Below, piece by piece: positions 32,714-42,340 of a stretch of DNA of 64,000 bases. Under the pieces are notes generated by a model. It was given only the letters and a program-made list of their open reading frames with translations. It was not told the origin of the DNA and ran no database searches. The DNA comes from Lactobacillus xylocopicola (lineage in GTDB: Bacteria > Bacillota > Bacilli > Lactobacillales > Lactobacillaceae). Each line of letters begins with the position of its first letter. Positions within the stretch are counted from its first letter, which is position 1. Where the stretch lies: assembly GCF_033096005.1 (NCBI RefSeq), contig NZ_AP026803.1, positions 124,001 through 188,000 of the forward strand. The letters are read 5' to 3'. A program made the position numbers and the translations under genes.

Positions 32714-35245
32714 ATGTCAGAAAAACATTTTTATGAAACTTTTCACCCTGAACACTATGAGCTGTTAATTGACGTTAATCGTAAGCAAAAGACCATTACT
32801 GGTACTACAACCATTACTGGTGAGGCAATGGAAGACACCATTTTGGTTAACCAAAAGTACATGACCATTACGGCGGTGAAGTGCGGTGGCCAAAGTCTGC
32901 CCTTCACTGTTGATGACGAGCGTGAAGCCATTAAGATCAGTCTTGGTAAGACGGGTCAAGTAACAGTTGAAATCGCTTATACGGCTCCCTTGACTGATAC
33001 GATGATGGGCATTTACCCGTCATATTACACCCTTGATGGAGTAAAAAAGCAGATTATCGGTACGCAGTTTGAAACTACTGCGGCCCGCCAGGCCTTTCCT
33101 TGTGTCGATGAGCCAGAAGCAAAGGCGACTTTTTCACTTGCCCTGAAATATGATGAGCAAGCCGGCGAGACTACGATTGCCAACATGCCTGAAGTTAAAG
33201 TCGAAAACGGCGTTCACTATTTTGCTGAAACAGTCAGAATGTCTAGCTACCTAATTGCCTTTGCCTTTGGTGACTTACAGTCCAAGCTGACTGAAACTAA
33301 GGATGGGGTAAAGGTTGGAGTTTTTGCCACTAAGGCCCACCAGGCTAAGGAATTAGACTTTGCTCTGGACATTGCCAAGCGCGCAATCGAATTTTATGAG
33401 GATTTCTACGAAACAAAATACCCTCTGCCTCATTCCTGGCAACTAGCTCTGCCAGACTTTTCTGCTGGTGCAATGGAAAACTGGGGCTTAATTACTTACC
33501 GTGAGGCTGCTATCTTACTCGATCCAGATAACGCGACGGTTGAGCAAAAAATCTATGTAGCAACAGTCATCGCCCATGAGCTGGCCCACCAGTGGTTCGG
33601 CGATCTGGTTACGATGAAATGGTGGGACGACCTGTGGCTCAATGAAAGCTTTGCCAACATGATGGAGTATGTTTCAGTCGATGCATTAGAGCCAGAATGG
33701 CATGTTTGGGATAATACCTACCAGATATCTGAAGTTCCGGCAGCCTTGCGGCGAGATGCAACAGATGGTGTCCAATCCGTTCACGTGGAAGTTGAACATC
33801 CAGCTGATATTGATTCACTTTTTGATAGTGCCATTGTTTACGCTAAGGGGTCGCGGATGCTGGTCATGGTGCGGGCCCTGATGGGTGATGACGCCTTGCG
33901 TCAGGGGCTCAAATACTACTTCAACCAGCACAGCTACGGTAATGCAACGGGCGACGACTTGTGGAATGCCTTATCTACCGCGACTGACCTCGACATTGGT
34001 AAAATCATGCACACTTGGCTGGATCAGCCGGGCTACCCAGTAGTTAGGGTCAAGGTTAATGACCAAGGACACCTGGTTCTGCACCAGCAACAATTCTTTA
34101 CTGGCGCTGGCCAGGATATAGGGCGGAAGTGGGCAATTCCTTTGAACGCTAACTTTACCGCACCGCAGATTATGGAGGATCCCGATCTTGATCTGGGTGA
34201 CTACCAGGAACTGCGCGCAGCAGCAGGGCATGCGCTGCGCCTTAACGTGGGCAATAGCTCACACTTCATTGTTAATTATGATGAAACCTTGATGGCAGAT
34301 ATTATGGCTAGCCTTGACGTCCTCCAGCCAGTTGACCAATTGCAGCTACTTCAAGACCTGGGGCTGCTGGCTGAAGGCAAGCAGATTTCCTTTGCTGAAC
34401 TGGTACCGCTTTTGCCTAAGTTTGCCGATTCTCGTTCAAACATTGTCATCAACGCAATGTTTAATGCAGCTGAAAAATTACGGATGTTCACTAAACCAGA
34501 TTCAGCGGCAGCAAAGAATTTGCAGTCCTTTACCCACAAGCTGGCGCACCAGCAAATGGCTCGCCTTGGGTGGCAACCTAAAGCGGCAGACAATGCTGAT
34601 GACCGATTAATCAGACCAATGGCCTTGTCAGCTGAACTATACGCTGAAGACCAGGCAACGATTGAAGCAGGCCACCAACTTTTTATCGCCAATGAGCAAA
34701 ATCTGGCAGCCATTGATGCGGCGATTCGGCCCTATGTGTTGATTAATGAGGTCAAGAACTATCATAAGTCCGGCTTGATTGATCATCTGCTAGAGGAATA
34801 CCAAACGACTGTTGACCCATATTACAAGGGTGACTTGCTGGCTGCAATCCGGTCAGCTAAAGATGCCAACGATCTTAAGCAAGTCGTTGCCAACTTCAAA
34901 AATGCCGATATCATTAAACCGCAAGACTTACGCAGTTGGTACTTCGGTGTCTTGGCTAATGCTAAAGGTGAGCAAGCCGCTTGGGATTGGTTACGGCGTG
35001 AATGGTCCTGGCTGGAGAAGACAATTGGTGGTGATATGGAATTTACTACCTATATCACGATCACGGCGCGGGCGTTCCATACGGCTAACCGACTCAAAGA
35101 ATTCCAGGAATTCTTTGAGCCGAAGGTTGATCAACCTGGCTTAGGCCGTGAAATCAAGATGGATACCAAGGTGATTGCGACCAAGGTAGACTTGGTTGAA
35201 AACGAGCAGGATGCAGTTAATAAGGCAGTTCAAGCCGCAATCTGA
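32714..35245 (+). CDS. pepN: Aminopeptidase N
   Basis: 843 residues, the full length of lactic acid bacterium PepN. M1 metallopeptidase with GAMEN near 254-258, zinc site H288-E-L-A-H292 and Glu311 (LNES), and the ERAP1-like C-terminal domain. It is a cytoplasmic aminopeptidase that removes N-terminal residues from peptides taken up during proteolysis. ATG follows AGGAGG. Ends 35 bases before the left end of an IS3-family element; the terminator-like hairpin at that end may now terminate pepN transcripts. Confidence 0.98.
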   Translation: MSEKHFYETFHPEHYELLIDVNRKQKTITGTTTITGEAMEDTILVNQKYMTITAVKCGGQSLPFTVDDEREAIKISLGKTGQVTVEIAYTAPLTDTMMGIYPSYYTLDGVKKQIIGTQFETTAARQAFPCVDEPEAKATFSLALKYDEQAGETTIANMPEVKVENGVHYFAETVRMSSYLIAFAFGDLQSKLTETKDGVKVGVFATKAHQAKELDFALDIAKRAIEFYEDFYETKYPLPHSWQLALPDFSAGAMENWGLITYREAAILLDPDNATVEQKIYVATVIAHELAHQWFGDLVTMKWWDDLWLNESFANMMEYVSVDALEPEWHVWDNTYQISEVPAALRRDATDGVQSVHVEVEHPADIDSLFDSAIVYAKGSRMLVMVRALMGDDALRQGLKYYFNQHSYGNATGDDLWNALSTATDLDIGKIMHTWLDQPGYPVVRVKVNDQGHLVLHQQQFFTGAGQDIGRKWAIPLNANFTAPQIMEDPDLDLGDYQELRAAAGHALRLNVGNSSHFIVNYDETLMADIMASLDVLQPVDQLQLLQDLGLLAEGKQISFAELVPLLPKFADSRSNIVINAMFNAAEKLRMFTKPDSAAAKNLQSFTHKLAHQQMARLGWQPKAADNADDRLIRPMALSAELYAEDQATIEAGHQLFIANEQNLAAIDAAIRPYVLINEVKNYHKSGLIDHLLEEYQTTVDPYYKGDLLAAIRSAKDANDLKQVVANFKNADIIKPQDLRSWYFGVLANAKGEQAAWDWLRREWSWLEKTIGGDMEFTTYITITARAFHTANRLKEFQEFFEPKVDQPGLGREIKMDTKVIATKVDLVENEQDAVNKAVQAAI

Positions 35246-35285
35246 TGGAATTAAAGACAAAGAAAAAGCATTACCAATGAAGTTA

Positions 35286-35325
35286 ACCCTCTAGATTGGA
35301 CCAAAATCCATCTGGAGGGTTTTAC
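35286..35325 (+). terminator. Hairpin at the left end of the IS element
   Basis: CCCTCTAGATTGGA pairs with TCCATCTGGAGGG and is followed by TTTT. It overlaps the left inverted repeat and the ribosome site of orfA, so it can stop transcription entering from pepN. Confidence 0.7.
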
Positions 35326-35326
35326 T

Positions 35327-35860
35327 ATGGTTAAATTTACCGTTGAACAAAAATTACAAGCACTTAACTTGCTCAAAGAAGGCTATAGCAGCTGCTCTGT
35401 GGCCCAAATAATTGGTGCTGGCTCACATCAAACAATTGATACTTGGGCAGGGCAATACCAGCACTTTGGCGTGCAGGGTTTAGAAATTTAGCGCACTTGG
35501 CAAAATTATCGTGGTCAATTCAAGCTCCAAGTCTTAAACTGGAGAAAAGAACATGACGAGACCTATCAAAATACCGCCATTCACTTCAAGATTTCCTCCC
35601 CTAGCTTAATTTATACTTGGGAAAAACGTTTTGACGAGGGCGGACTTGATGCACTCTTTACCAAACGAGGCCGACCACCGATGAATAAATCACCTAAAAA
35701 ACCAGGTAAGTATACCAGCAGCGAGTTATCTGAATTAGAGCGGCTGCGCTTAGAAAATCGCCAGCTCCACATTGAGAACGACTACTTAAAAAAAGTCGAG
35801 GCCTTAGCTCGGCGCAAAGACGCTCAACGCAAGAAGAACTATTGCACTATAGCTTTTTAG
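35327..35860 (+). pseudogene. IS3-family transposase OrfA, in-frame amber stop at codon 55
   Basis: 177 codons from ATG at 35327 to TAG at 35860. The helix-turn-helix (ALNLLKEGYSSCSVAQIIG), a second HTH (VLNWRKEHDET...SPSLIYTWEKRF) and a C-terminal leucine-zipper-like coiled coil (LERLRLENRQLHIENDYLKKVE) are intact, but a TAG at 35489-35491 cuts the frame after 54 residues. Without suppression or internal re-start no OrfAB transposase would be made from this copy. Confidence 0.88.
35788..35795 (+). other. Predicted -1 frameshift site of the IS3 element
   Basis: Seven A residues followed by G, in the phase A AAA AAA G relative to orfA. A -1 slip here enters the orfB frame, which is open from this point (SRGLSSAQRRSTQEELLHY...) into the DDE transposase, producing the OrfAB fusion typical of IS150-type elements. 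Confidence 0.8.
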
Positions 35861-36672
35861 CCAAGAGCACCTATGAGTATCACCCGCGCAGCAGGCGGAA
35901 AAGTTACAACGATCTGGCTTTACTGTCGCTAATTAAAGTGGTTAAAAGGCATAATCCCAGCTTTGGCTACCTGCCCATGACTGATACGCTAAAAATCAAG
36001 TATGGTCTCAAGGTAAACCATCAGCGGGTTTACCGGTTGATGAAAGAACAAGGTCTGCTGGCGTGCAAATACAACCTGCGTGCAGGCAAGTATGATTCAT
36101 CCAAGGGTCCTCAAGGCAAGAAGGCCAAGAATCGCTTCCACCAAAAGTTTAAGACGAATCGGCCCTATCAAAAGATAGTCACCGATATTAGCGAGTTTCG
36201 CTATGGCAATAAGAGCATGAGTGAACGGATATATTTCTCACCTTTTAAAGACCTTTACAGTGGTGAAATCATCAGCTACACCATTAGTCAGCGGCCACAG
36301 ACCAAGTATGTGCTGGATGGACTCAAACAGGTTTTGGTCAGCCGGCCTAAACTGCCTTACCGCATGACGATTCACAGCGACCAAGGCATTCAATACCAGT
36401 CCAAAGCATATTGCCAGACCCTAAAGCAGCATCACGTTTTTCAAAGCATGTCGCGGCGAGCCACCTGCCACGACAATGCGGCCTGCGAGAGTCTCTTTCA
36501 CATCATGAAGGTTGAGTTAGACTACTACACCTATACCTATCCTACTAAGAAGGTGCTGCAGGAGGCCATGGAAAAGTGGATCAAATACTACAATCAAACT
36601 AGAATAAGGCACACGCTAAAAGGCCGCACCCCGATTGAATATCGGAACACGGCCTTAGCAAATATGAAATAA
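35842..36672 (+). CDS. IS3-family transposase OrfB (DDE catalytic part)
   Basis: 276 residues from TTG at 35842, though the real product would be the frameshift fusion starting at 35794. IS3-type rve domain: VTDISEF (first Asp), TIHSDQGIQYQS (second Asp) and CHDNAACESLFHIMK (Glu), followed by YNQTRIRHTLKGRTPIEYR. All catalytic residues remain, so the defect of this copy lies in orfA only. Confidence 0.93.
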   Translation: MHYSFLAKSTYEYHPRSRRKSYNDLALLSLIKVVKRHNPSFGYLPMTDTLKIKYGLKVNHQRVYRLMKEQGLLACKYNLRAGKYDSSKGPQGKKAKNRFHQKFKTNRPYQKIVTDISEFRYGNKSMSERIYFSPFKDLYSGEIISYTISQRPQTKYVLDGLKQVLVSRPKLPYRMTIHSDQGIQYQSKAYCQTLKQHHVFQSMSRRATCHDNAACESLFHIMKVELDYYTYTYPTKKVLQEAMEKWIKYYNQTRIRHTLKGRTPIEYRNTALANMK

Positions 36673-36735
36673 TGTTAATGTCCAATTCTAGGGGGTAACT
36701 TCACAAAGCAGGTAATGCTTTTTTCTATTATTAAG

Positions 36736-37947
36736 TTAGTCATAAATAATAACGGCCTCGTGCTTGCTGACATTTTGCCAAACTCGTTTAATTTCGTTTG
36801 GCTTGATGTTAATACAACCGTGCGAGCCACCACGTAAGTAGGCGGTCTTAGACCAGTCACCACGCCAAGCAGCATCATGTAATCCGCAGCCACTTAGCGT
36901 AAACGGCATCCAGTACTTAACCGGTGAGGCGTACTTGGAGCCATCGTTATTGAGGCCGCGTAAGACAGTGTGTTTTTTCTTATAGTGGATGTACCAGACA
37001 CCTTGCGGAGTGCGGTTACCCTTGTTGCCGTCCTTAGTGCCAGTTACCACGTCAGTTAAGTGCACGGCTAGTTTACCATTTCTAACAATCCAAAGTTCTT
37101 GCCTTTTTAGGGAAACTACAATGTAATTATCGCCAATACCATGGTTACTCTCGCCGTAGCCTAGGCCGTAGGTGCTGTAACCCAGGCCATAAATGTAATT
37201 CTTCCCGTCAAGGCTCTTGGTCCCATTCAAAAAGGCTTGTTCAACGGCTCCTTGGGCTTTTTTAACATTGACCGCCCACCCGTAACTCTGATTCTTAACC
37301 GTGATTTGCTGTTGGTTCAACTTGTTTTTGACCGGGACGGCAAACTGATAGCTCTTGTGGAAGGTCGAGACGGTCTGGTCAATAGCACTTAATTTGGCAG
37401 TTAGGCTTTCAGAATTAATGAAAGTGTATTTGCCGTTTTTGTAGATGGCCTTGTCAATTAAGGTCCGTGCTTTTAAGGTGTAGGTCTTGCCTGCAACGTG
37501 ATAGTCAACGGTGGCGCGGCTGACATTTTGCATCTTGTTGCGAGCAGTATCTAGTTCCGAATAGTGGTAAGTGTAATCCTGTTTGTTGGGCATGGCGGTG
37601 TGTTGTTGGTTAAAATAGTTGGCCACGGTCTGGTGGTCAATAGTATTAATACCAGGGTCGCGCTCAATTGTGACCTTACCCTTTTCCAGAACCACAATGT
37701 TATTGGCCCGCTGATTAATCTTCTTAGTTGCTTTAGCGACCGTCAGATTACCGACGTCTACCCCATAGATACTGACGTTAGGATTAAAATGGTTAGTAGC
37801 AAATTCTCTGGCTTGCTTTTGAGTAGCAGTGTGATGGTTGTATAAAACGACGCCAAAGACGACTGCCAAAATCAAGACGCCAGCAATGATAATCAAGTAG
37901 AGATTACTGCGATTATGATATTTCTTAAGGTTTTTTCTAGATTGCAT
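36736..37947 (-). CDS. L,D-transpeptidase (YkuD domain)
   Basis: 403 residues. N-terminal membrane anchor (about 15-37), then a PG_binding_4-like region (VTIERDPGINTIDHQTVANYF) and a C-terminal YkuD domain beginning IVVSLKRQELWIVRNGKL. Active site: His357 in CGLHD and S-H376-G-C378-I-N, with catalytic Cys378. It makes 3-3 type crosslinks or other transpeptidations in peptidoglycan outside the membrane. ATG at 37947; downstream the IS3 element is convergent. Confidence 0.95.
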   Translation of the reverse strand: MQSRKNLKKYHNRSNLYLIIIAGVLILAVVFGVVLYNHHTATQKQAREFATNHFNPNVSIYGVDVGNLTVAKATKKINQRANNIVVLEKGKVTIERDPGINTIDHQTVANYFNQQHTAMPNKQDYTYHYSELDTARNKMQNVSRATVDYHVAGKTYTLKARTLIDKAIYKNGKYTFINSESLTAKLSAIDQTVSTFHKSYQFAVPVKNKLNQQQITVKNQSYGWAVNVKKAQGAVEQAFLNGTKSLDGKNYIYGLGYSTYGLGYGESNHGIGDNYIVVSLKRQELWIVRNGKLAVHLTDVVTGTKDGNKGNRTPQGVWYIHYKKKHTVLRGLNNDGSKYASPVKYWMPFTLSGCGLHDAAWRGDWSKTAYLRGGSHGCINIKPNEIKRVWQNVSKHEAVIIYD

Positions 37948-38070
37948 AACTTACCTACCGTAAATGTAACTATAAAATAATTGCGAAAATAATTGCGGTT
38001 TAAGTTTATCATCTATCACGAAGCTAGTAAAATACAATGGTTAGGAAAAGTATTTTTAAGGAGACGGGTA

Positions 38071-38865
38071 ATGGATGACGAACCGCTAATTTTTGATGTT
38101 AATATTGCTAAAGACAAGCCTAATTCCTATCATAAGACCAGAGAAGATTTGGGGTGCCCTTTTTGTCAAGTTGCTACTTTAACCGACATTTATGAGCGTC
38201 AAGGGGAAATGATCTGGCTACGTAATAAGTTTCCTACCTTACAAGCAACCGTCCAGACGGTGTTAATTGAGTCAAGTGACCACAATGGTGACATTACTAC
38301 TTATACGGCCAGCCATAACCGTGAACTAATGCACTTTGCACTCAAGTGTTACAGGCAGATGGTCGCTAGTGAACAATTTAAGTCGGTGCTGTGGTACAAA
38401 AACTTCGGCCCTAATTCTAGTGGTTCGCTGACCCATCCCCACATGCAGCTCGTGGGCTTAAAAAAGCAGGATGGTTATCGCCATCTGCAGCCGGACAACT
38501 ATAAAGGAATTAGTCTGTTTAATAATCACAGGGTAGAAGTAAACGTTGCGACCCATCCCGTGCATGGCTATGTGGAGTTGAACTTTAACTTGCTAGCAAC
38601 ATCTGGCGTTGATTGCTGGGCCGACTGGATTCAGAGCGGTGCCAAATACCTGCTTAATGTCCTGTCTAGTGGTCGCTGTGATTCCTATAACTTGTTTTTT
38701 TATCCATTAGAGCAGGGCGGTACCTGTGCCAAGTTGATTGCTCGTTTTCCTGCTTCGGCCTACTTTGTTGGTTATAAGTTGTCTCAAGTTGATGATGAAA
38801 AGAAGCTTAATGAAGAAGCAAAACGATTTAAGCAATTTTTTGCTAACGGCTCCAAGCTAGTTTGA
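38071..38865 (+). CDS. DUF4931 family protein, HIT-like fold
   Basis: 264 residues from the ATG at 38071, which follows AAGGAG; an open upstream part has no good start. CPFC near the N-terminus (about 27-30) is a probable zinc site and THPHMQLVGL (about 120-130) is a histidine-triad-like motif, as in GalT/HIT nucleotidyl transferases and hydrolases. DUF4931 proteins are common in lactobacilli, with unknown substrate; a nucleotide phosphate is likely. Confidence 0.85.
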   Translation: MDDEPLIFDVNIAKDKPNSYHKTREDLGCPFCQVATLTDIYERQGEMIWLRNKFPTLQATVQTVLIESSDHNGDITTYTASHNRELMHFALKCYRQMVASEQFKSVLWYKNFGPNSSGSLTHPHMQLVGLKKQDGYRHLQPDNYKGISLFNNHRVEVNVATHPVHGYVELNFNLLATSGVDCWADWIQSGAKYLLNVLSSGRCDSYNLFFYPLEQGGTCAKLIARFPASAYFVGYKLSQVDDEKKLNEEAKRFKQFFANGSKLV

Positions 38866-38912
38866 ACAAGTTTTGGGCTAGCAGGATAATTGCGGGCCCG
38901 TACATTTAGCAC

Positions 38913-38918
38913 TATAAT
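38913..38918 (+). promoter_or_regulatory. -10 box of the ECF S component gene
   Basis: TATAAT 28 bases before the ATG at 38946. Confidence 0.55.
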
Positions 38919-38945
38919 TAATCAAGTGATTTTAAGGAGGAAACC

Positions 38946-39560
38946 ATGCAAAAAACCCAAACCCGCAACCTGGCGATTACGGCCCTCTTTGTTGCATTAT
39001 TTTTATTACAGACTTTTGTTCCTAATATTGGCTACATCAGGATATTGCCAGCTTTGCCGGCCATCACCACCGTACCCTTGACAGTTGCCGTCTATTCCTT
39101 ATTAATGGGGCCTAAAGCGGGCACCCTATTTGGCTTGTTTTGGGGCTTAATGCGGTTGTTTCAAGCGTACACGCAACCGGGCGATATGGTTAGTTTAATG
39201 TTGTTTCAGAATGTTTTCATTGCGATTGTTCCTAGTGTTTTTGCTGGTTTGCTACCGGGGCTTATTGGACGTATCTTTGCCAAAAAATCAACCCAGGCCC
39301 GTGAAGTTAGCTATGTGTTAGCTGGTGCCGCTACTTCTTTAGCTAATACCATCTTCGTTATTCTGCTCACTAGCCTGTTTTTTATGGACAGGTCAACCCA
39401 ACTACTTGGTTATATGGGTAACTTCAACCAGGGCACTCCGCTGATCCTGGCACTTGTAATTGCGCTAGGAATGAACGGCTTGATTGAAGCTGTTTTTACT
39501 GCAGTACTAACCCCGTTGATTGTCACTCCGTTAAAAAAGATGTTAAGGCGTTTGCAGTAA
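38946..39560 (+). CDS. ECF transporter S component (substrate-binding membrane subunit)
   Basis: 204 residues with five or six helices and the ECF S-component N-terminus (RNLAITALFVALFLLQTFVP). The long hydrophobic stretches and ILPALPAITTVPLTVAVYSLLMGPKAG fit a vitamin-binding EcfS protein that uses shared EcfA/EcfT partners, which are not in this window. The vitamin is unknown; pantothenate or a related compound is possible. No riboswitch is seen upstream. ATG follows AAGGAGGAAACC. Confidence 0.85.
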   Translation: MQKTQTRNLAITALFVALFLLQTFVPNIGYIRILPALPAITTVPLTVAVYSLLMGPKAGTLFGLFWGLMRLFQAYTQPGDMVSLMLFQNVFIAIVPSVFAGLLPGLIGRIFAKKSTQAREVSYVLAGAATSLANTIFVILLTSLFFMDRSTQLLGYMGNFNQGTPLILALVIALGMNGLIEAVFTAVLTPLIVTPLKKMLRRLQ

Positions 39561-39609
39561 GTTTTACAGTAAAAGTATCAAACCGACTAGCTGGTCTGTA
39601 CTAATCATC

Positions 39610-39648
39610 AAAAGATAAGGCTCTTTTAAAAGAGCCTTATCTTTTTTT
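39610..39648 (+). terminator. Terminator of the ECF S component gene
   Basis: Perfect stem AAAGATAAGGCTCTTTT / AAAAGAGCCTTATCTTT with T tail. Confidence 0.9.
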
Positions 39649-39728
39649 AATAAATAAATTGACAAATCCCAGTCATTGAATTAGTGTATTAGATATATAA
39701 TACAAAGCAATAGCAGAAAGGAATAATT

Positions 39729-40487
39729 ATGACTGAGATGACAGAAATTTTACGGGTCGACCAAGCCACTAAAACCTACGGAAAACGCGGAGAAAAACAG
39801 TATCAGGCGCTCAAAGGTATTAACTTTGCAGTTGTAGCGGGTGAATTTGTAGCCATTATGGGCGCCTCAGGATCCGGTAAAACGACCTTACTAAATATTT
39901 TATCAACTTTGGATAAACCGACCACGGGTCATGTTTTTATCAATCATGAAGACAATAGTACACTAAATGCTAACCAGTTGGCTGACTTTCGGAGTAGGCA
40001 GATTGGTTTTATCTTTCAAGATTTTAACTTGTTAGAGAACCTAACTAATCGCGAAAATATTGCCTTGCCGTTGACCTTGCAGGGCATGGCAAGTAACCGG
40101 ATTGATCCACTAGTTGACAAGATTGCTACTAGATTAGGAATTGAAGCAATTTTGGCTAAGTATCCGGTTGAGGTATCAGGTGGCCAAAAGCAGCGGGTGG
40201 CTGCGGCCAGGGCCCTAGTACATGAACCAGCCATCTTACTAGCAGATGAACCAACTGGGGCTTTAGACTCAAGGAGTGCGCGTGAGTTGCTTGATACGAT
40301 GGCTGACTTAAATCAGCATGATGGCATTACAACCTTGATGGTAACGCACGACCCCTTTGCTGCCAGTTTTGCCAGTCGCATTTTGTTCATTAAGGATGGG
40401 AAAATTGGTACGCAATTGCTCAAAGATGGGTTGCCGCGGCAGCAATTTTATCATCTGTTGATTGACCACCTCGGAACGGCGGAATAA
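39729..40487 (+). CDS. ABC transporter ATP-binding protein, BceA/MacB type
   Basis: 252 residues. Walker A GASGSGKTT, Q-loop IFQDFNLLENLT, signature VSGGQKQRVAAARAL, Walker B ILLADEPTGALD and switch His THDPF are complete and of the peptide-antibiotic (BceA) type. It drives two adjacent permeases (40498 and 42341). A group of such transporters removes bacitracin-type or lantibiotic peptides from the cell surface. No histidine kinase or response regulator gene is next to it, unlike most Bce modules. ATG preceded by GAAAGGA. Confidence 0.95.
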   Translation: MTEMTEILRVDQATKTYGKRGEKQYQALKGINFAVVAGEFVAIMGASGSGKTTLLNILSTLDKPTTGHVFINHEDNSTLNANQLADFRSRQIGFIFQDFNLLENLTNRENIALPLTLQGMASNRIDPLVDKIATRLGIEAILAKYPVEVSGGQKQRVAAARALVHEPAILLADEPTGALDSRSARELLDTMADLNQHDGITTLMVTHDPFAASFASRILFIKDGKIGTQLLKDGLPRQQFYHLLIDHLGTAE

Positions 40488-40497
40488 GGAGCTAGCA

Positions 40498-42303
40498 ATG
40501 GTTTGGAAACTAGCTATGACAGGGGTTAAAAGTCGCCTTAAAGATTACTTGGTTTTGTTTTCGGGCTTAGCTGTTGCGAGCATGACCTTTTATATGTTTC
40601 TGACAATCGCCATTAACCCAGCTTTTATTACTCAGGATGTTGAGGCACCGAGCAACTATTTGAACTTTATCTTTACTTTTGGCATTGTCTTGTTGGTGAT
40701 AATTGCCTTGGTATATCTGATTTATGCAAATTCATTCTTGCTCAGCCTGCGGCAGCATGATTATGGTATGTTCATGATGCTAGGCGCTAAAAGCAGCCGA
40801 ATAGGTCTTTTGATTTTTGGCGAGACGCTGATTATCGGTCTTGTTGCAACGGTGATCGGAATTGTTTTAGGTTTTGGCTTGACGGGCTTGGTTTCGCAGT
40901 TACTAATCAAGAAGTTGGAGTTACCCATTAGCCATTTTCAGGTGATTTTACCGCAGGCCGTGCTCTGGACAATCATCTTCTTTATTATCATGTTTAGCTT
41001 GGGAGCGCTCCGAAACGCGCGCAAGTTAACGCATACCCCGGTGATTAAGCTGCTGCGTGAAGACCAAGAACCGGTTAAAATCAAGTCTCGCCCGCTGGCC
41101 CAGGCCGTTGAGGCCGTTCTTGGCCTTACTTTACTAGCAGCCGGCTACTTCATTCTGAGCCTACCCGGTAGTCAGATTTTCTTTATTATTCCAACGGCTC
41201 TAATTACGATTGTGGTTGGTTCTTACTTAACTTTTAAGGCCTTTTTCAGTGCATTGATCAATTTTTTGCTGCGGAAGAACAGTTTTTCTTATCACGGCTT
41301 GCGGATGTTTACACTAGGGCAGTTAAAGTTTCGCCTGCGTGAATATACCCGGATGTTGACGATGATCTCGCTACTTTTTGCGCTTGCCCTTGGTGCTATT
41401 ACGGTTGGTCTGAACTTTGATACGCTCAAGGAACAGGCCAAGGTTAGCACCTACTATGACACAACTTTGGTCAGCAATTCGGCCCTAGTGCAAAAAGAAG
41501 TGGCTAAATTAACCCTGAAGAGTCAGCAAACTTATCATTACAAAGAGACTAGCCGCTTCCTTTACTTTAAGCAGACCGAATTTACCGGCAAGCCGATCAA
41601 AAACGCCCATTTTTACCTAAAAAACGGGAAACCTGGCTATCGCATTGAAAGCTTGCCCGTAGCCAAATTAGCTGTAGCAGGTACTAGGGCTAATAATGTT
41701 TTTTCAACAATGATTCCTAACGGTCTACAGAAAAAAATCCGCTTAGTTCCAGCAGCTAAGTGGCGGGAACTGAAGGGCCAGAATAAATTCATCTCCTTGC
41801 TGAAGGTGAAAGACTTTGACCGTGATTACACTACTTTATTAAAAATTCAAAAAGCGCAATTGCAGGAAAATCGCCATTATTCCTACCTCTATGACAATAG
41901 TAAACCAAGTAACTATAGCTTTATTGTTCATTTCAGCGCTGGCTTTGAATTTATGGGCTTTTTCCTCGGGTTTGCCTTTTTGACGATGCTTGCTTCGACT
42001 TTGATGTTCAAGGTCTTAAGTGGGGCAGCAGCTGATCGTAGTCGTTACCAGATGCTCCACCAGCTGGGCGCCCGCAATCAGCTACTTGGCCGGTCAATTA
42101 CCCAAGAATTGGGGACGCTGTTTCTTTTGCCCGGGCTCTTAGGCGTGGTTGATGTGCTCTTCGGACTCAAGCTATTTAGGGTTTTCCTACCGGATCCATA
42201 CAACAATATCTGGATTCCCTTTACCGTCTTTTTCATTCTGTATCTTTTTTACTACTTCATAACAGTGAAACTCTATAAAAAAATCGTTTTGAACTACAGG
42301 TGA
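40498..42303 (+). CDS. BceB-like ABC transporter permease, first of two tandem copies
   Basis: 601 residues from ATG at 40498 (the frame is open into the ATPase gene; AAGGAG precedes this ATG). FtsX-type topology: an N-terminal helix, three helices at about 50-165, two more near 195-255, another near 285-305, a large extracytoplasmic domain at about 310-475, and three helices at the end. Typical of BceB permeases (about 650 residues). It resembles the next gene over its whole length, so the pair is a tandem duplication. The loops differ most, as expected for substrate-facing parts. Confidence 0.92.
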   Translation: MVWKLAMTGVKSRLKDYLVLFSGLAVASMTFYMFLTIAINPAFITQDVEAPSNYLNFIFTFGIVLLVIIALVYLIYANSFLLSLRQHDYGMFMMLGAKSSRIGLLIFGETLIIGLVATVIGIVLGFGLTGLVSQLLIKKLELPISHFQVILPQAVLWTIIFFIIMFSLGALRNARKLTHTPVIKLLREDQEPVKIKSRPLAQAVEAVLGLTLLAAGYFILSLPGSQIFFIIPTALITIVVGSYLTFKAFFSALINFLLRKNSFSYHGLRMFTLGQLKFRLREYTRMLTMISLLFALALGAITVGLNFDTLKEQAKVSTYYDTTLVSNSALVQKEVAKLTLKSQQTYHYKETSRFLYFKQTEFTGKPIKNAHFYLKNGKPGYRIESLPVAKLAVAGTRANNVFSTMIPNGLQKKIRLVPAAKWRELKGQNKFISLLKVKDFDRDYTTLLKIQKAQLQENRHYSYLYDNSKPSNYSFIVHFSAGFEFMGFFLGFAFLTMLASTLMFKVLSGAAADRSRYQMLHQLGARNQLLGRSITQELGTLFLLPGLLGVVDVLFGLKLFRVFLPDPYNNIWIPFTVFFILYLFYYFITVKLYKKIVLNYR

Positions 42304-42340
42304 AATTATCCCCGTTATCAGTGCTTAATAAGGAGAAACA

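Larger units (their letters stand above)
35281..36708 (+). mobile_element. IS3-family (IS150-type) insertion sequence, orfA interrupted by a nonsense codon
   Basis: About 1.43 kb inserted between pepN and the L,D-transpeptidase gene. Terminal inverted repeats are visible: left ACCCTCTAGATTGGACC, and right (other strand) ACCCCCTAGAATTGGACA, starting just outside the genes. It has orfA, a -1 frameshift site and orfB. The boundary is set to within a few bases; target duplications are not certain. Confidence 0.85.
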
